From NCBI RefSeq assembly GCF_000218545.1, contig NC_015671.1, positions 496,001 through 560,000 on the forward strand: a stretch of 64,000 nt of DNA. Reading direction: 5' to 3'. Below are positions 8,820 to 17,281 of the stretch, piece after piece (within the stretch, counting starts at the first letter, position 1; the number at the start of each line of letters is the position of its first letter). The stretch is from Cellulomonas gilvus ATCC 13127. Its GTDB lineage: Bacteria; Actinomycetota; Actinomycetes; Actinomycetales; Cellulomonadaceae. Below the pieces are notes generated by a model. That model was not told the DNA's origin, did no database searches, and saw only the letters and a program-made list of their open reading frames with translations. The position numbers were made by a program, and so were the translations under genes.

Positions 8820-9691
8820 CCGGGCTCGCCGCCGTGCAGGCGCGCATGGCCGAGCTGCAGCAGCTCGTCGCACCGCCCGCCGCGACCTCGTCCGTGGGCG
8901 CGTCCGAGGTCGACTTCTCCGCCGCGCTGCAGCAGGCGTCCCAGGTGCTGGGCGCCACGCCCACGACTCCCGTGCCCACCACGGCGCCGATCCCGGCACG
9001 GCCCACCGAGGGCCCCACCACGAACATCGCGCCCGGCTCGGGCGTCTCCGGCCAGGACCTGGTCGAGGCGGCCAAGAAGTACATCGGCACGCCCTACGTG
9101 TGGGGCGGCGAGTCGCTGTCCGAGGGCGGGCTGGACTGCTCGGGCCTGGTGCTGCGCTCGCTCACCGACCTGGGCGCCGCGGACGGCGTGCCGCGCGTCG
9201 CGCGGGACCAGCAGAGGCTCGGCACCAAGGTCGACTCGCTCGACGACGCGCTGCCCGGGGACCTGCTGGTGTTCGGCGGCGGCTCGCACATCGCGATCTA
9301 CGTCGGCGACGGCCAGATGATCGACGCGCCCAAGCCGGGCGGCCGGGTCAGCGTGCGCGACGTGTACGCCGAGCCGACGAACATCCGCCGGATCCTGCCG
9401 CAGGAGCAGGCCGCGGGCGCCGAGCTGGCGTCGTCGCCGGTCCTGACGGCCGGGCTCACGGGACTGTCGGGCCTGTCGGGTGCCGCGGGCACCGACGCGC
9501 TGGCGTCGCTGAACGGGCTGAACGGGCTGACCGCCGGCAGCGGGGGCGCTCCCGACCTGGGCGCGCTCGCCGCGCTCGCACAGACGTACCTGCCCTCGCT
9601 CACGGGTGAGCAGGGCTCGGCCGCGGCCTCGACGGCCGCGTCCCGCACGCAGTGGCAGATCCTGTCCGGCCTCCTGGGGGGTGCAGCATGA
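8816..9691 (+). CDS. NlpC/P60 (C40) peptidoglycan hydrolase of the flagellar operon
   Basis: 291 residues. The C40 peptidase domain spans about residues 80-195: catalytic Cys in GLDCSGLV (near residue 108), catalytic His in GGGSHIAIYVGDG, preceded by YIGTPYVWGGESL. Such enzymes cut D-gamma-glutamyl-diaminopimelate or related stem-peptide bonds. No Sec signal peptide is seen; the N-terminus is a short helix (MTGLAAVQARMAELQQLV) plus a Pro/Thr linker, so secretion through the flagellar export apparatus is plausible. It sits between fliJ and fliK, overlapping both, where it could open the wall for the rod, a job done by FlgJ in other bacteria. That role is inference. Confidence 0.85.
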   Translation: MTGLAAVQARMAELQQLVAPPAATSSVGASEVDFSAALQQASQVLGATPTTPVPTTAPIPARPTEGPTTNIAPGSGVSGQDLVEAAKKYIGTPYVWGGESLSEGGLDCSGLVLRSLTDLGAADGVPRVARDQQRLGTKVDSLDDALPGDLLVFGGGSHIAIYVGDGQMIDAPKPGGRVSVRDVYAEPTNIRRILPQEQAAGAELASSPVLTAGLTGLSGLSGAAGTDALASLNGLNGLTAGSGGAPDLGALAALAQTYLPSLTGEQGSAAASTAASRTQWQILSGLLGGAA

Positions 9692-11094
9692 CGACGAGCC
9701 CGCTGAGCCTGGCCGCCGCACGCGCCACGGCGCCGGCGCGTCCGGACGCGGCCCGGGGCGACGCCTCGGGTGCGCGTGACTTCGCGCAGGCGCTCGACCG
9801 TGCCGACCGCGCGTCCGCCGACCGCACGCAGGCGGCCCGCCCGTCGGCGGCGCGGCCCGCGCGCGACGACGCGGCACGCACCGAGGACCGGTCCGAGCCC
9901 CGGCGTGCCGAGACGCGTCGGGGCGAGACCCGGCGCACCGAGCGTGCGCCCGTGGAGCGACCCGACCGCACCGCCGTGGGCGATCCCACGACGACGCCGG
10001 CCACCGACCAGGCCGCGCCGGCCGCGGACGTGACGGCCGACGCGGCGGACGCGACCGCGCCGGCGCCGACGACCGACACCACCGGACAGGCGGCCACGGC
10101 CGCGACGCAGGACGGCGCCGCGGCGGCCGGAACCGTTGCGCAGCCCGGCCTGGCCGGCCTCGTCGTGCCGACGCCGGCGGCAGCCGCGTCGCCCACGACG
10201 ACCGCGGCGGTCGACGTCGCGGCCCCCGCGGCCGCGCCCGTCGTCGACGCCGTGGCGTCGCCGGCCACGGCGAGCGGCCCCGTGCCCGCCACCCCCGTGG
10301 AGGCCGCGGCGCCGACCGCCCCGGCCGCGACCGCCACCCCGGCCGAGCCCTCCGCGGCGGCCGACCCGACGGCGCCGCGCACCGCGGGCACGCCGACGGC
10401 TCCCGCAGCACCGGCCGACGCGAGCACCGCGCGGACCGGTGCGACGCACGGCACCGCGCCGGTCCGGACCGCCGCACCCGCCGCTGCGGCGGACACCGCG
10501 GCAGCGGTCGAGCCGGTGACCGCGCGGCCCGCCGAGGCGACGGCACCCGTCGCCGCCGCGGCTCCCACGGGCGCGACGGCCACCGCCGCGGCACCCGTGC
10601 CGGCCCAGGGGCCCGTGCCCAGCACGCCGGCGGCCCCCGCGGCCCCGGCCGCCGCACCCGCGGCTCCGGCGACCACTGCGCCCCCGATCGCCGAGCAGCT
10701 CGGCGCCCGGTTGACCACGCTCGGTGGCCTGCACCGCGGCACGCACGTGCTGACCGTGCCGATCGACCCCGAGCACCTCGGTCCGGTCCGGATCGTCGCG
10801 CACATCGGTGCCGAGTCGGTGCGCGTCGAGCTGGTCGGGGCCACCGAGGCCTCGCGCCAGGCGCTCCAGCAGCAGCTCGGCGACCTGCGCCGCGACCTCG
10901 CGGCGGCGGGCATCCAGGTGGATGTCGGCGACCGCCGCGGTCCCGGTGCCGAGGCCGGCTCGTCGTCGGACGGCGCGGCACAGGGCCGCACCGGCCGCTC
11001 GTCGGACCGGACCGACCCGCGGACCGCACCGCCCGAGGCGGACGCCACGGCGCCGTCACCCACCCGTACCGGCCGGCTCGACCTGGTCGTCTGA
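9688..11094 (+). CDS. fliK: flagellar hook-length control protein FliK
   Basis: 468 residues from ATG 9688 (overlapping the previous stop). FliK is a secreted molecular ruler that switches the export gate from hook to filament substrates. About residues 20-335 are Ala/Pro/Thr/Asp-rich low complexity, matching the disordered ruler. The C-terminal Flg_hook domain is clear: HVLTVPIDPEHLGPVRIVAHIGAESVRVELV near residues 350-380, then a helical ASRQALQQQLGDLRRDLAAAGI segment. An in-frame ATG 12 codons upstream lies inside the hydrolase gene and is not used. Confidence 0.88.
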   Translation: MTTSPLSLAAARATAPARPDAARGDASGARDFAQALDRADRASADRTQAARPSAARPARDDAARTEDRSEPRRAETRRGETRRTERAPVERPDRTAVGDPTTTPATDQAAPAADVTADAADATAPAPTTDTTGQAATAATQDGAAAAGTVAQPGLAGLVVPTPAAAASPTTTAAVDVAAPAAAPVVDAVASPATASGPVPATPVEAAAPTAPAATATPAEPSAAADPTAPRTAGTPTAPAAPADASTARTGATHGTAPVRTAAPAAAADTAAAVEPVTARPAEATAPVAAAAPTGATATAAAPVPAQGPVPSTPAAPAAPAAAPAAPATTAPPIAEQLGARLTTLGGLHRGTHVLTVPIDPEHLGPVRIVAHIGAESVRVELVGATEASRQALQQQLGDLRRDLAAAGIQVDVGDRRGPGAEAGSSSDGAAQGRTGRSSDRTDPRTAPPEADATAPSPTRTGRLDLVV

Positions 11095-11136
11095 CCCGGC
11101 CCACCCGCACCAGACCCACGCACTCCAGGAGCACGC

Positions 11137-11652
11137 ATGACCATCGACACCTCGTACGCCACGGGGACGAGCGGCTACGGCACCTCGCCCACGCAGTCGA
11201 GCAGCACGCTCGACTCGCAGGCGTTCCTCGACCTCCTGGTCGCGCAGCTGCGCAACCAGGACCCGTCCTCGCCCATGGACTCCTCCCAGATGATGGCGCA
11301 GTCCACGCAGCTGGCGACCATGGAGCGGCTCGTCGAGCTGTCCGACACGTCCCGCGAGGCGTTCGCGCTGCAGATGCGGGCCGCGGCGGCGGCGCTCGTC
11401 GGCCAGAAGGTCACCTGGACCGACGCCGAGGGCGTCGAGCAGACCGGCGTCGTCTCGGGCGTGTCCTACCGCGGCGCGGTGCCCACCGTGACCGTCGGTG
11501 ACCAGGAGATCCCGCTCGACCAGGTCGCCACGGTGACCGCGGGCAGCACGCGCACCGGCACCGGCACCGGCGAGGGCGACGGACCGGGAGCCGTCGACCC
11601 GATCACGCCGCCCGAGGCCATCGACCCCATCGAGGACCCCGTCCCCGCCTGA
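11137..11652 (+). CDS. flgD: flagellar hook assembly scaffold FlgD
   Basis: 171 residues. FlgD caps the growing hook and is discarded afterwards. Core motif: LDSQAFLDLLVAQLRNQDPSSPMDSSQMMAQSTQLATMERL (near 25-65), the FlgD signature. The C-terminal part has only a short beta domain followed by a Pro/Asp/Gly tail, so it is a compact FlgD lacking the full FLN/TUDOR region. A good AGGAG site precedes ATG 11137; 42 bases separate it from fliK. Confidence 0.93.
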   Translation: MTIDTSYATGTSGYGTSPTQSSSTLDSQAFLDLLVAQLRNQDPSSPMDSSQMMAQSTQLATMERLVELSDTSREAFALQMRAAAAALVGQKVTWTDAEGVEQTGVVSGVSYRGAVPTVTVGDQEIPLDQVATVTAGSTRTGTGTGEGDGPGAVDPITPPEAIDPIEDPVPA

Positions 11653-11713
11653 CCCAGGCCACCCACCACCGACTGCCGCGCCACCCGGCCCGGCCCCCGC
11701 GAAGGGAACCACC

Positions 11714-12892
11714 ATGCTCCGCTCACTCTTCTCCGGCATCAGCGGCCTGCGCAGCCACCAGACGATGCTCGACGTCACCGGCAACAACATCGCCAACGTC
11801 AACACCGCGGGCTTCAAGTCCTCGCAGGTGCAGTTCCAGGACACGCTGAGCCAGATGCTCATGGGTGCGGGCGGCGCGCAGGCCGGCGTCGGCGGCACCA
11901 ACCCCGCCCAGGTGGGCCTCGGCGTGCGCGTCGCGGGCATCACCACCAACTTCACGCAGGGCGCCTCGCAGCTCACGGGCCGCAGCACCGACATGATGAT
12001 CCAGGGCGACGGGTTCTTCGTGGTCCGCAAGGGTGCGGAGACGTTCTACACGCGTGCCGGCTCGTTCGACTTCGACTCCACGGGTCAGATGGTGCTCCCG
12101 GGCGAGGGTGCGCTGGTGCAGGGCTGGATGGCCGTGAACGGCGTCATCGACACCAACTCCCCGCTCACCGACCTGCGCGTGCCCTCGGGCTCGGTCATGG
12201 CGGCGGTGCAGTCCACCGCGGCGACGTACGCGGGCAACCTCGACTCGGCCGCGGCCGACGGCACGGTGCTCAACCGGACCGTCGACCTGTACGACTCCAC
12301 GGGCAACGCGCGCACGCTCACGCTCACGTTCACCAAGTCGGCGACGGGCTGGTCGCTCGCCGCGTCCGACGGCGCGGCGACGGTCGCCGCGACCCCGATG
12401 ACGTTCGCGACGGACGGCTCGCTCACCACACCGACGTCGCTCACGATCGGCGGCGTCGCGGTGGACCTCACCGGCATCACGGGCTTCGCGGGCCTCGACA
12501 CCGCGAAGGCCATCACGCAGGACGGTCAGGCCGCGGGCACGCTGCAGTCGTTCGCGCTCGGTGCCGACGGCACCATCACGGGCTCGTTCAGCAACGGCCT
12601 CAAGCAGGTCATCGGCCGCATCGCGCTGGGCGGGTTCACCAACCCGGCCGGCCTGGAGAAGGCGGGCGGCTCGCTGTTCCGCACGTCGGTGAACTCGGGC
12701 GACGCCGCGATCGGCACCGCCGGCACGGGCGGCCGCGGCTCGCTCGCGGGCGGCGCGCTCGAGATGTCGAACGTCGACCTGTCCTCGGAGTTCACCTCGC
12801 TGATCGTCGCGCAGCGCGGTTTCCAGGCGAACTCGCGCGTCATCACGACGTCCGACGAGGTCCTCCAGGAGCTGGTCAACCTCAAGCGCTGA
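11714..12892 (+). CDS. flgE: flagellar hook protein FlgE
   Basis: 392 residues. FlgE polymerises into the hook. The N-terminal SLFSGISGLRSHQTMLDVTGNNIANVNTAGFKSS is the axial-protein signature, the middle contains the FlgE D1/D2 region (MMIQGDGFFVV, YTRAGSFDFDSTGQMVL), and the end has the conserved SSEFTSLIVAQRGFQANSRVITTSDEVLQELVNLKR. No separate flgF/flgG gene is seen in the window, so a distal-rod protein is either elsewhere or absent. A GAAGGGA site precedes the start. A hairpin at 12,899 ends the operon. Confidence 0.95.
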   Translation: MLRSLFSGISGLRSHQTMLDVTGNNIANVNTAGFKSSQVQFQDTLSQMLMGAGGAQAGVGGTNPAQVGLGVRVAGITTNFTQGASQLTGRSTDMMIQGDGFFVVRKGAETFYTRAGSFDFDSTGQMVLPGEGALVQGWMAVNGVIDTNSPLTDLRVPSGSVMAAVQSTAATYAGNLDSAAADGTVLNRTVDLYDSTGNARTLTLTFTKSATGWSLAASDGAATVAATPMTFATDGSLTTPTSLTIGGVAVDLTGITGFAGLDTAKAITQDGQAAGTLQSFALGADGTITGSFSNGLKQVIGRIALGGFTNPAGLEKAGGSLFRTSVNSGDAAIGTAGTGGRGSLAGGALEMSNVDLSSEFTSLIVAQRGFQANSRVITTSDEVLQELVNLKR

Positions 12893-12898
12893 CCACGT

Positions 12899-12928
12899 GC
12901 CGGGGCGCGGCTTTTGCTGCGTCCCGGC
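12899..12928 (+). terminator. hairpin after flgE
   Basis: Bases 12,899-12,908 pair with 12,919-12,928 (10 bp with one G-U) around a loop containing TTTT. It lies 7 bases after the hook gene stop and would end or attenuate the flgB-flgE transcript before the phosphatase gene. No U-tract follows the stem. Confidence 0.5.
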
Positions 12929-12970
12929 ATATGCTGCGCACGGGACGGTCGACGACGAGGGGCACGCGCC

Positions 12971-15103
12971 ATGGCGGAGCAGGTCGGTCGTGCACCCCGC
13001 GGTGCGGTCCCGGACCCGGCTGACGTCGCCGCACCTCTCGCGCGCGACGAGGCCGAGCGGCTGCGCTGGCAGCTGGCCGTCACGGCCGGCGGTGTGGGCA
13101 GCTTCGACTGGGACCTGCTCACGGGGCACCTGGAGTGGGACGACCAGCTGCTGACGATCTTCGGCGTCACGCGCGACGAGTTCGGCGCGACCATCGAGGC
13201 GTTCGACGCGCTGCTGCACCCCGACGACCTGCCGCGCGTCACGGAGGCCGTGGCCGAGGCGATCGAACGGTGCGACCGCTACGTCGCGGAGTACCGCGTG
13301 GTGCGGCCCGACGGCGCGGTGCGCTGGGTCAAGGCCCAGGGCGTGGCGCTCGCGGGGGAGTGCGGCGTCGCGGTGCGGCTGCTGGGCGCGGCGTACGACA
13401 CCACGGCCGAGCGGGACTCCGACGCCCGCATCGCGCGCGTGCTCGAGACCATGCCGGGCGCGTTCTTCCTGCTCGACCACGAGTGGCGGTTCCGGTACGT
13501 GAACTCCGCCGCGGAGCGCATGCTCACGAGCTCGCGTGAGGAGATGCTGGGCACGGTCATCTGGGACCGCTACCCGGCGACCGCGGGCTCGTCGTTCGAG
13601 GAGCACTACCGGGGTGCGGTCGCGGACGGGCGTCCGCGCGCGTTCGAGGCGTACTACCCCGCGCCGCTGAACCGCTGGTACGAGGTGCGGGCGTGGCCCG
13701 GCCCGGACGGGCTGTCGGTGTACTTCGCCGACGTCTCCGAGCGGCGCCTCGCGCAGGAGGAGGTGCGGGTCGCGTGGCGTGCGGCGCAGGACTCGTCGCG
13801 CCGGCTCGCGCTGCTCGCGGACCTGAGCGAGGACCTGACATCGACGCTCGAGACCGAGGAGGCGGTCGGGCGCCTGGCCCGGCACCTGGTCCCGACGCTC
13901 GGCACGTGGTGCCTCATCACGATGTCCGAGGACCTGCACCACCTGCGGGACATCGCGAGCTGGCACGAGGACGCGACGCTGCGGGACACGGTCGCGACGT
14001 ACGCCGAGCTGCGGATGGACGCGCTCAAGCCGACGTCGTACCTGTTCCGGGCGATGCGCACGGGTGAGGTGGTGGTGGTCGAGGACGCGACGCGTGCGAT
14101 CGCCGACGTGCTGACGGGCCGCGCGCAGGACGTGCTGCGCGAGCTCGCACCGCGGACGGCGTACGCGGTTCCGATGCGCGCGCGGGGCCGGACCGTCGGG
14201 GCGATCACGCTGTTCCTCGACCACACGCGTCCCGACCTGCCGCCCGACGACCTGACGCTGCTGGTGCAGGTCGCCGACCGCGCGGGCATGGCGCTCGAGA
14301 ACGCGCGGCTGTACGAGCGGCAGCGGGACATCGCGGTCGCGCTGCAGACGTCGCTGCTGTCCGCACCCGCGCACTCGGACGACCTCGACGTCGTCGTCCG
14401 GTACGTCGCCGCCGCCGAGGCCGCGCAGGTGGGCGGCGACTGGTACGACGCGTTCGTGCAGCCCGCGGGTGAGACGGTCCTGGTGATCGGCGACGTCATG
14501 GGCCACGACACCCCGGCCGCGGCCGCGATGAGCCAGGTCCGCACGCTGCTGCGCGGGATCGCGCACACCAGCGGCGGGACGCCCGCGCAGGTGCTGCGCG
14601 GGCTGGAGTCGGCGACCGCGGCGCTGCACGTGGACGCGATGGCCACGGCCGTGGTGGTGCGCCTCGAGGAGACCGACGAGCAGCGCGCCGCGGGTGAGGT
14701 GACGCTGCGCTGGACGAACGCGGGGCACCTGCCCCCGCTGCTGGTGCTGCCCGACGGCACCACCGAGCTGCTCACGGGCGGCCACCCGGAGCTGGTGCTC
14801 GGCCTGGACCCCCAGGCGCCCCGCACCGACACCGAGCGTGTGGTCCCGCGCGGCGCGACCCTGCTGCTCTACACCGACGGGCTGGTCGAACGCCGCGGCG
14901 AGCACCTGCACCACGGCCTCGAACGGCTGCGCGCGGGCGTCGCCGCGGCGCTGCCCGCGGCCCGGGCGGCGGCGCAGGGCGTGAGCGAGATCGACGCGCA
15001 GCGCCTGGTCGACGACGTGCTCACGTGGTGCGTCGCCACGGGCCGTCCGGCGGACGACGTCGCGGTGCTCGCCGTGCACCTGTCCCGCCGCCGCACCGCC
15101 TGA
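12971..15103 (+). CDS. PAS-PAS-GAF-PP2C (SpoIIE-type) sensory protein phosphatase
   Basis: 710 residues from ATG 12,971 (GAGGGG site; TTG 12,914 would add 19 residues). Domains: PAS at about 25-135 with WRLAVTAGGVGSFDWDLLTGH-like features, second PAS at about 140-255 (YVNSAAERMLTSSREEML), GAF at about 265-430, then PP2C/SpoIIE phosphatase at about 440-690 with the metal-binding GGDWYDAF, GDVMGHD and ADDVAV motifs. Family members dephosphorylate anti-anti-sigma factors (STAS proteins) to release alternative sigma factors; the partner is not in the window. No membrane segment. It follows flgE in the same direction but after a hairpin, so a link to motility is only positional. Confidence 0.9.
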   Translation: MAEQVGRAPRGAVPDPADVAAPLARDEAERLRWQLAVTAGGVGSFDWDLLTGHLEWDDQLLTIFGVTRDEFGATIEAFDALLHPDDLPRVTEAVAEAIERCDRYVAEYRVVRPDGAVRWVKAQGVALAGECGVAVRLLGAAYDTTAERDSDARIARVLETMPGAFFLLDHEWRFRYVNSAAERMLTSSREEMLGTVIWDRYPATAGSSFEEHYRGAVADGRPRAFEAYYPAPLNRWYEVRAWPGPDGLSVYFADVSERRLAQEEVRVAWRAAQDSSRRLALLADLSEDLTSTLETEEAVGRLARHLVPTLGTWCLITMSEDLHHLRDIASWHEDATLRDTVATYAELRMDALKPTSYLFRAMRTGEVVVVEDATRAIADVLTGRAQDVLRELAPRTAYAVPMRARGRTVGAITLFLDHTRPDLPPDDLTLLVQVADRAGMALENARLYERQRDIAVALQTSLLSAPAHSDDLDVVVRYVAAAEAAQVGGDWYDAFVQPAGETVLVIGDVMGHDTPAAAAMSQVRTLLRGIAHTSGGTPAQVLRGLESATAALHVDAMATAVVVRLEETDEQRAAGEVTLRWTNAGHLPPLLVLPDGTTELLTGGHPELVLGLDPQAPRTDTERVVPRGATLLLYTDGLVERRGEHLHHGLERLRAGVAAALPAARAAAQGVSEIDAQRLVDDVLTWCVATGRPADDVAVLAVHLSRRRTA

Positions 15104-15119
15104 GCGGGACGGCGACGCG

Positions 15120-15141
15120 CCGGCCCGGCCACGAGGGCCGG
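15120..15141. terminator. hairpin between convergent genes
   Basis: CCGGCCC (15,120-15,126) pairs with GGGCCGG (15,135-15,141), 8-base loop, in the 46-base gap between the phosphatase gene and the oppositely oriented helicase gene. It could act on both strands. The stem is short. Confidence 0.4.
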
Positions 15142-15149
15142 ACGAGGGG

Positions 15150-16721
15150 TCAGCGACCCGAGGGCGCGCCCGAGTCGCGCACGGCACGACGCGGTCCCGC
15201 GGACCGGCGCGTGGCCGATGAGGCGGGTGCGGCCGCCCGCTGGCGCTGACCGCCGCCCGCGGGAGCGCCGCCCCGCGTACCGGCCGGTGCGCCGCCCGTG
15301 CGTGCACCGGACTGCGCGGGACGGCCCTGGGTGCGCGCGGGTGCCTGACCCTGGTTCTGGCCCTGGCGCGCGGGGCCACCCGTGCGTGCCCCGCGCTGCG
15401 AGCCCTCGCCGGACGTCCCGGCGGCGGGAGCGGCCCCGGACGAGCGTCGCTGCCCGCCGCGGCGGGCGCCGCCGGGCCGCGAGGGTGCGTTGCCCTGACG
15501 GGCCGGCCGGGGCGGGGCCACGGGGGCCGCGGGCGTGACGTGCGGTGCGACGTCGCCGACGAGCGCGGTCAGCACGGCCGCGCCGGGGCGCACGGCCTGC
15601 GGTGCGGCGGTGATGCCGGCCTGCCGCGTCATGGTGCGCACCTCGGACAGCTGCTCGGGCAGCACGATCGTCACGACGTCGCCGCCCGAGCCCGCGCGCG
15701 CGGTGCGGCCCGAGCGGTGCAGGTACGCCTTGTGCTCGGCGGGCGGGTCCACGTGCACCACGAGCTCGACGTCGTCGACGTGGATGCCGCGCGCCGCGAT
15801 GTCGGTCGCGACGAGCACGCGCACCGCGCCCGTGGAGAACGCCTCGAGGTTGCGCTCACGCGCGCCCTGGCCCAGGTTGCCGTGCAGGTCCACCGCGGGG
15901 ACGCCCGCGCTGGTCAGCTGCTTGGCGAGCTTCTTGGCCGCGTGCTTGGTGCGCGTGAACAGCACGCGCCGCCCGGTGCCCGAGGCGAGGTGGTGCACGA
16001 CGTCACGCTTGGCGGCGGCGTCCTGCACCGTCAGCACGTGGTGCGTCATGGTCGAGACGGGCGACTGCGCGGTGTCCACCGAGTGGCTCAGCGGGTCCTG
16101 CAGGAACGCCTGCACCAGCTTGTCCACGCCGTTGTCGAGCGTCGCGGAGAACAGCAGACGCTGGCCGCCGCGCGGCGTGGCGCTCAGGATGCGGCGCACG
16201 CCCGGGAGGAACCCGAGGTCGGCCATGTGGTCCGCCTCGTCCAGCACGGTGATCTGCACGTCCGCGAGCGAGACGATGCCCTGGCCCATGAGGTCCTCGA
16301 GGCGGCCCGGGCACGCGACGACGATGTCGACGCCCGCCTTGAGCGCGGAGGCCTGCGGACGCTGCGAGACGCCGCCGAACACCGTGGTGACGTGCAGCCC
16401 GGCCGCCTTCGCGAGCGGCTCGAGCGCGGTCGCGATCTGCGTCGCGAGCTCACGCGTGGGGGCCAGCACCAGGCCGTGCGGGCGGCCCGGCGTGCGGCGC
16501 ACGTTGCGCGACCCGGGGACCAGGCCCGCCAGGCGCGCCACGAGCGGGAGGCTGAACGCGAGCGTCTTACCCGATCCCGTGCGGCCGCGGCCCAGCACGT
16601 CGCGGCCGCGCAGCGTGTCCGGCAGCGTCGCGGTCTGGATGGGGAAGGCGTCGGTCATGCCGCGCTCGACGAGCTCGCGGACGAGGACCTCGGGCACGCC
16701 GAGGGAGGAGAAGGAGGTCAT
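15150..16721 (-). CDS. DEAD-box ATP-dependent RNA helicase (RhlE/CshA type)
   Basis: 523 residues. Remodels RNA structure during ribosome assembly or mRNA decay. Motifs in order: Q motif GMTDAFPIQTATLP, Walker A GRTGSGKT, PTRELA, GRLEDLM, VLDEADHMADLGF (DEAD), FSATLD (SAT), then helicase C with ATDIAARGIHVDDVELVVHVD and HRSGRTARAGSGG. Residues beyond about 385 form an Arg/Gly/Pro/Ala-rich low-complexity RNA-binding tail. The gene runs against the flagellar operons and splits the island; composition is like the surroundings, so this is insertion of a housekeeping gene or fusion of two flagellar blocks around it. Confidence 0.95.
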   Translation of the reverse strand: MTSFSSLGVPEVLVRELVERGMTDAFPIQTATLPDTLRGRDVLGRGRTGSGKTLAFSLPLVARLAGLVPGSRNVRRTPGRPHGLVLAPTRELATQIATALEPLAKAAGLHVTTVFGGVSQRPQASALKAGVDIVVACPGRLEDLMGQGIVSLADVQITVLDEADHMADLGFLPGVRRILSATPRGGQRLLFSATLDNGVDKLVQAFLQDPLSHSVDTAQSPVSTMTHHVLTVQDAAAKRDVVHHLASGTGRRVLFTRTKHAAKKLAKQLTSAGVPAVDLHGNLGQGARERNLEAFSTGAVRVLVATDIAARGIHVDDVELVVHVDPPAEHKAYLHRSGRTARAGSGGDVVTIVLPEQLSEVRTMTRQAGITAAPQAVRPGAAVLTALVGDVAPHVTPAAPVAPPRPARQGNAPSRPGGARRGGQRRSSGAAPAAGTSGEGSQRGARTGGPARQGQNQGQAPARTQGRPAQSGARTGGAPAGTRGGAPAGGGQRQRAAAPASSATRRSAGPRRAVRDSGAPSGR

Positions 16722-16892
16722 GGGGGAGGCCTTTCAGGGCGTCGGGGGGCGCCCACCAGGCGGTTTCCTCACCCGGGACGCGGGCCCGCGCTGGTCCAAG
16801 AGCCGCGCAGAGCCACCACCAGTGTGACGCATGCGCGCCGCGGCACGGGTGTCGCCCTGCTCACAGGGCTCGGTCCCGGTCGGCCGGGATGC

Positions 16893-16921
16893 CTCATCAC
16901 CGCCGGGCACCCGCCGATGGG
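16893..16921 (+). promoter_or_regulatory. sigma-28-type promoter for flbD-motA-motB-fliL
   Basis: CTCA at 16,893-16,896, 17-base spacer, CCGATGGG at 16,914-16,921 (preceded by G, so GCCGATGGG). Seventy bases upstream of the flbD start, in the 269-base divergent region between the helicase and flbD. Confidence 0.7.
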
Positions 16922-16990
16922 AGACCTGAGGCCCACGGATGGGCCCACGCGGCACTCGCCGCATGCACGGACCACGGACGGGGGCTCGCC

Positions 16991-17281
16991 ATGATCGTCG
17001 TGACTCGCCTGACAGGCGACAGATTCGGGATCAACCCGGATCTCATCCAGCGTGTCGACAGCGCGCCGGACACGATCATCACGCTGATCGACGGCACGAA
17101 GTACATCGTGTCCGAACCCCTGACCGAGGTGATCGGCCGCATCGACGAGCGCGCCGCCCAGGTGCTGGCCCGCTCGCAGGAGCTGCGGGCGATCTCGCGC
17201 CTGGCTCCCGTCCCGGACCTGCCGGACGACGACGACGAGCCCCTCGACCCGCCGCTCCCGCTGCGGCCCAGGAGCGTGTGA
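16991..17281 (+). CDS. flbD: flagellar FlbD family protein
   Basis: 96 residues from ATG 16,991 (a GGGGG stretch lies upstream); in-frame codons before it belong to the promoter region. FlbD-family proteins are small, of uncertain function, and almost always sit just before motA. The core MIVVTRLTGDRFGINPDLIQRVDSAPDTIITLIDGTKYIV with SEPLTEVIGRI matches the family (short beta-rich domain binding a conserved site). The C-terminal tail is Pro/Asp-rich. It overlaps motA by one base. Confidence 0.9.
   Translation: MIVVTRLTGDRFGINPDLIQRVDSAPDTIITLIDGTKYIVSEPLTEVIGRIDERAAQVLARSQELRAISRLAPVPDLPDDDDEPLDPPLPLRPRSV

Noticed and set aside
11723-15379. Minus-strand frame of about 1,218 codons opposite flgE and the phosphatase
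   Set aside because: Same shadow composition and overlaps several unrelated genes.
15540-16994. Plus-strand frames across the helicase gene
   Set aside because: Helicase motifs are intact on the minus strand; these are shadows.
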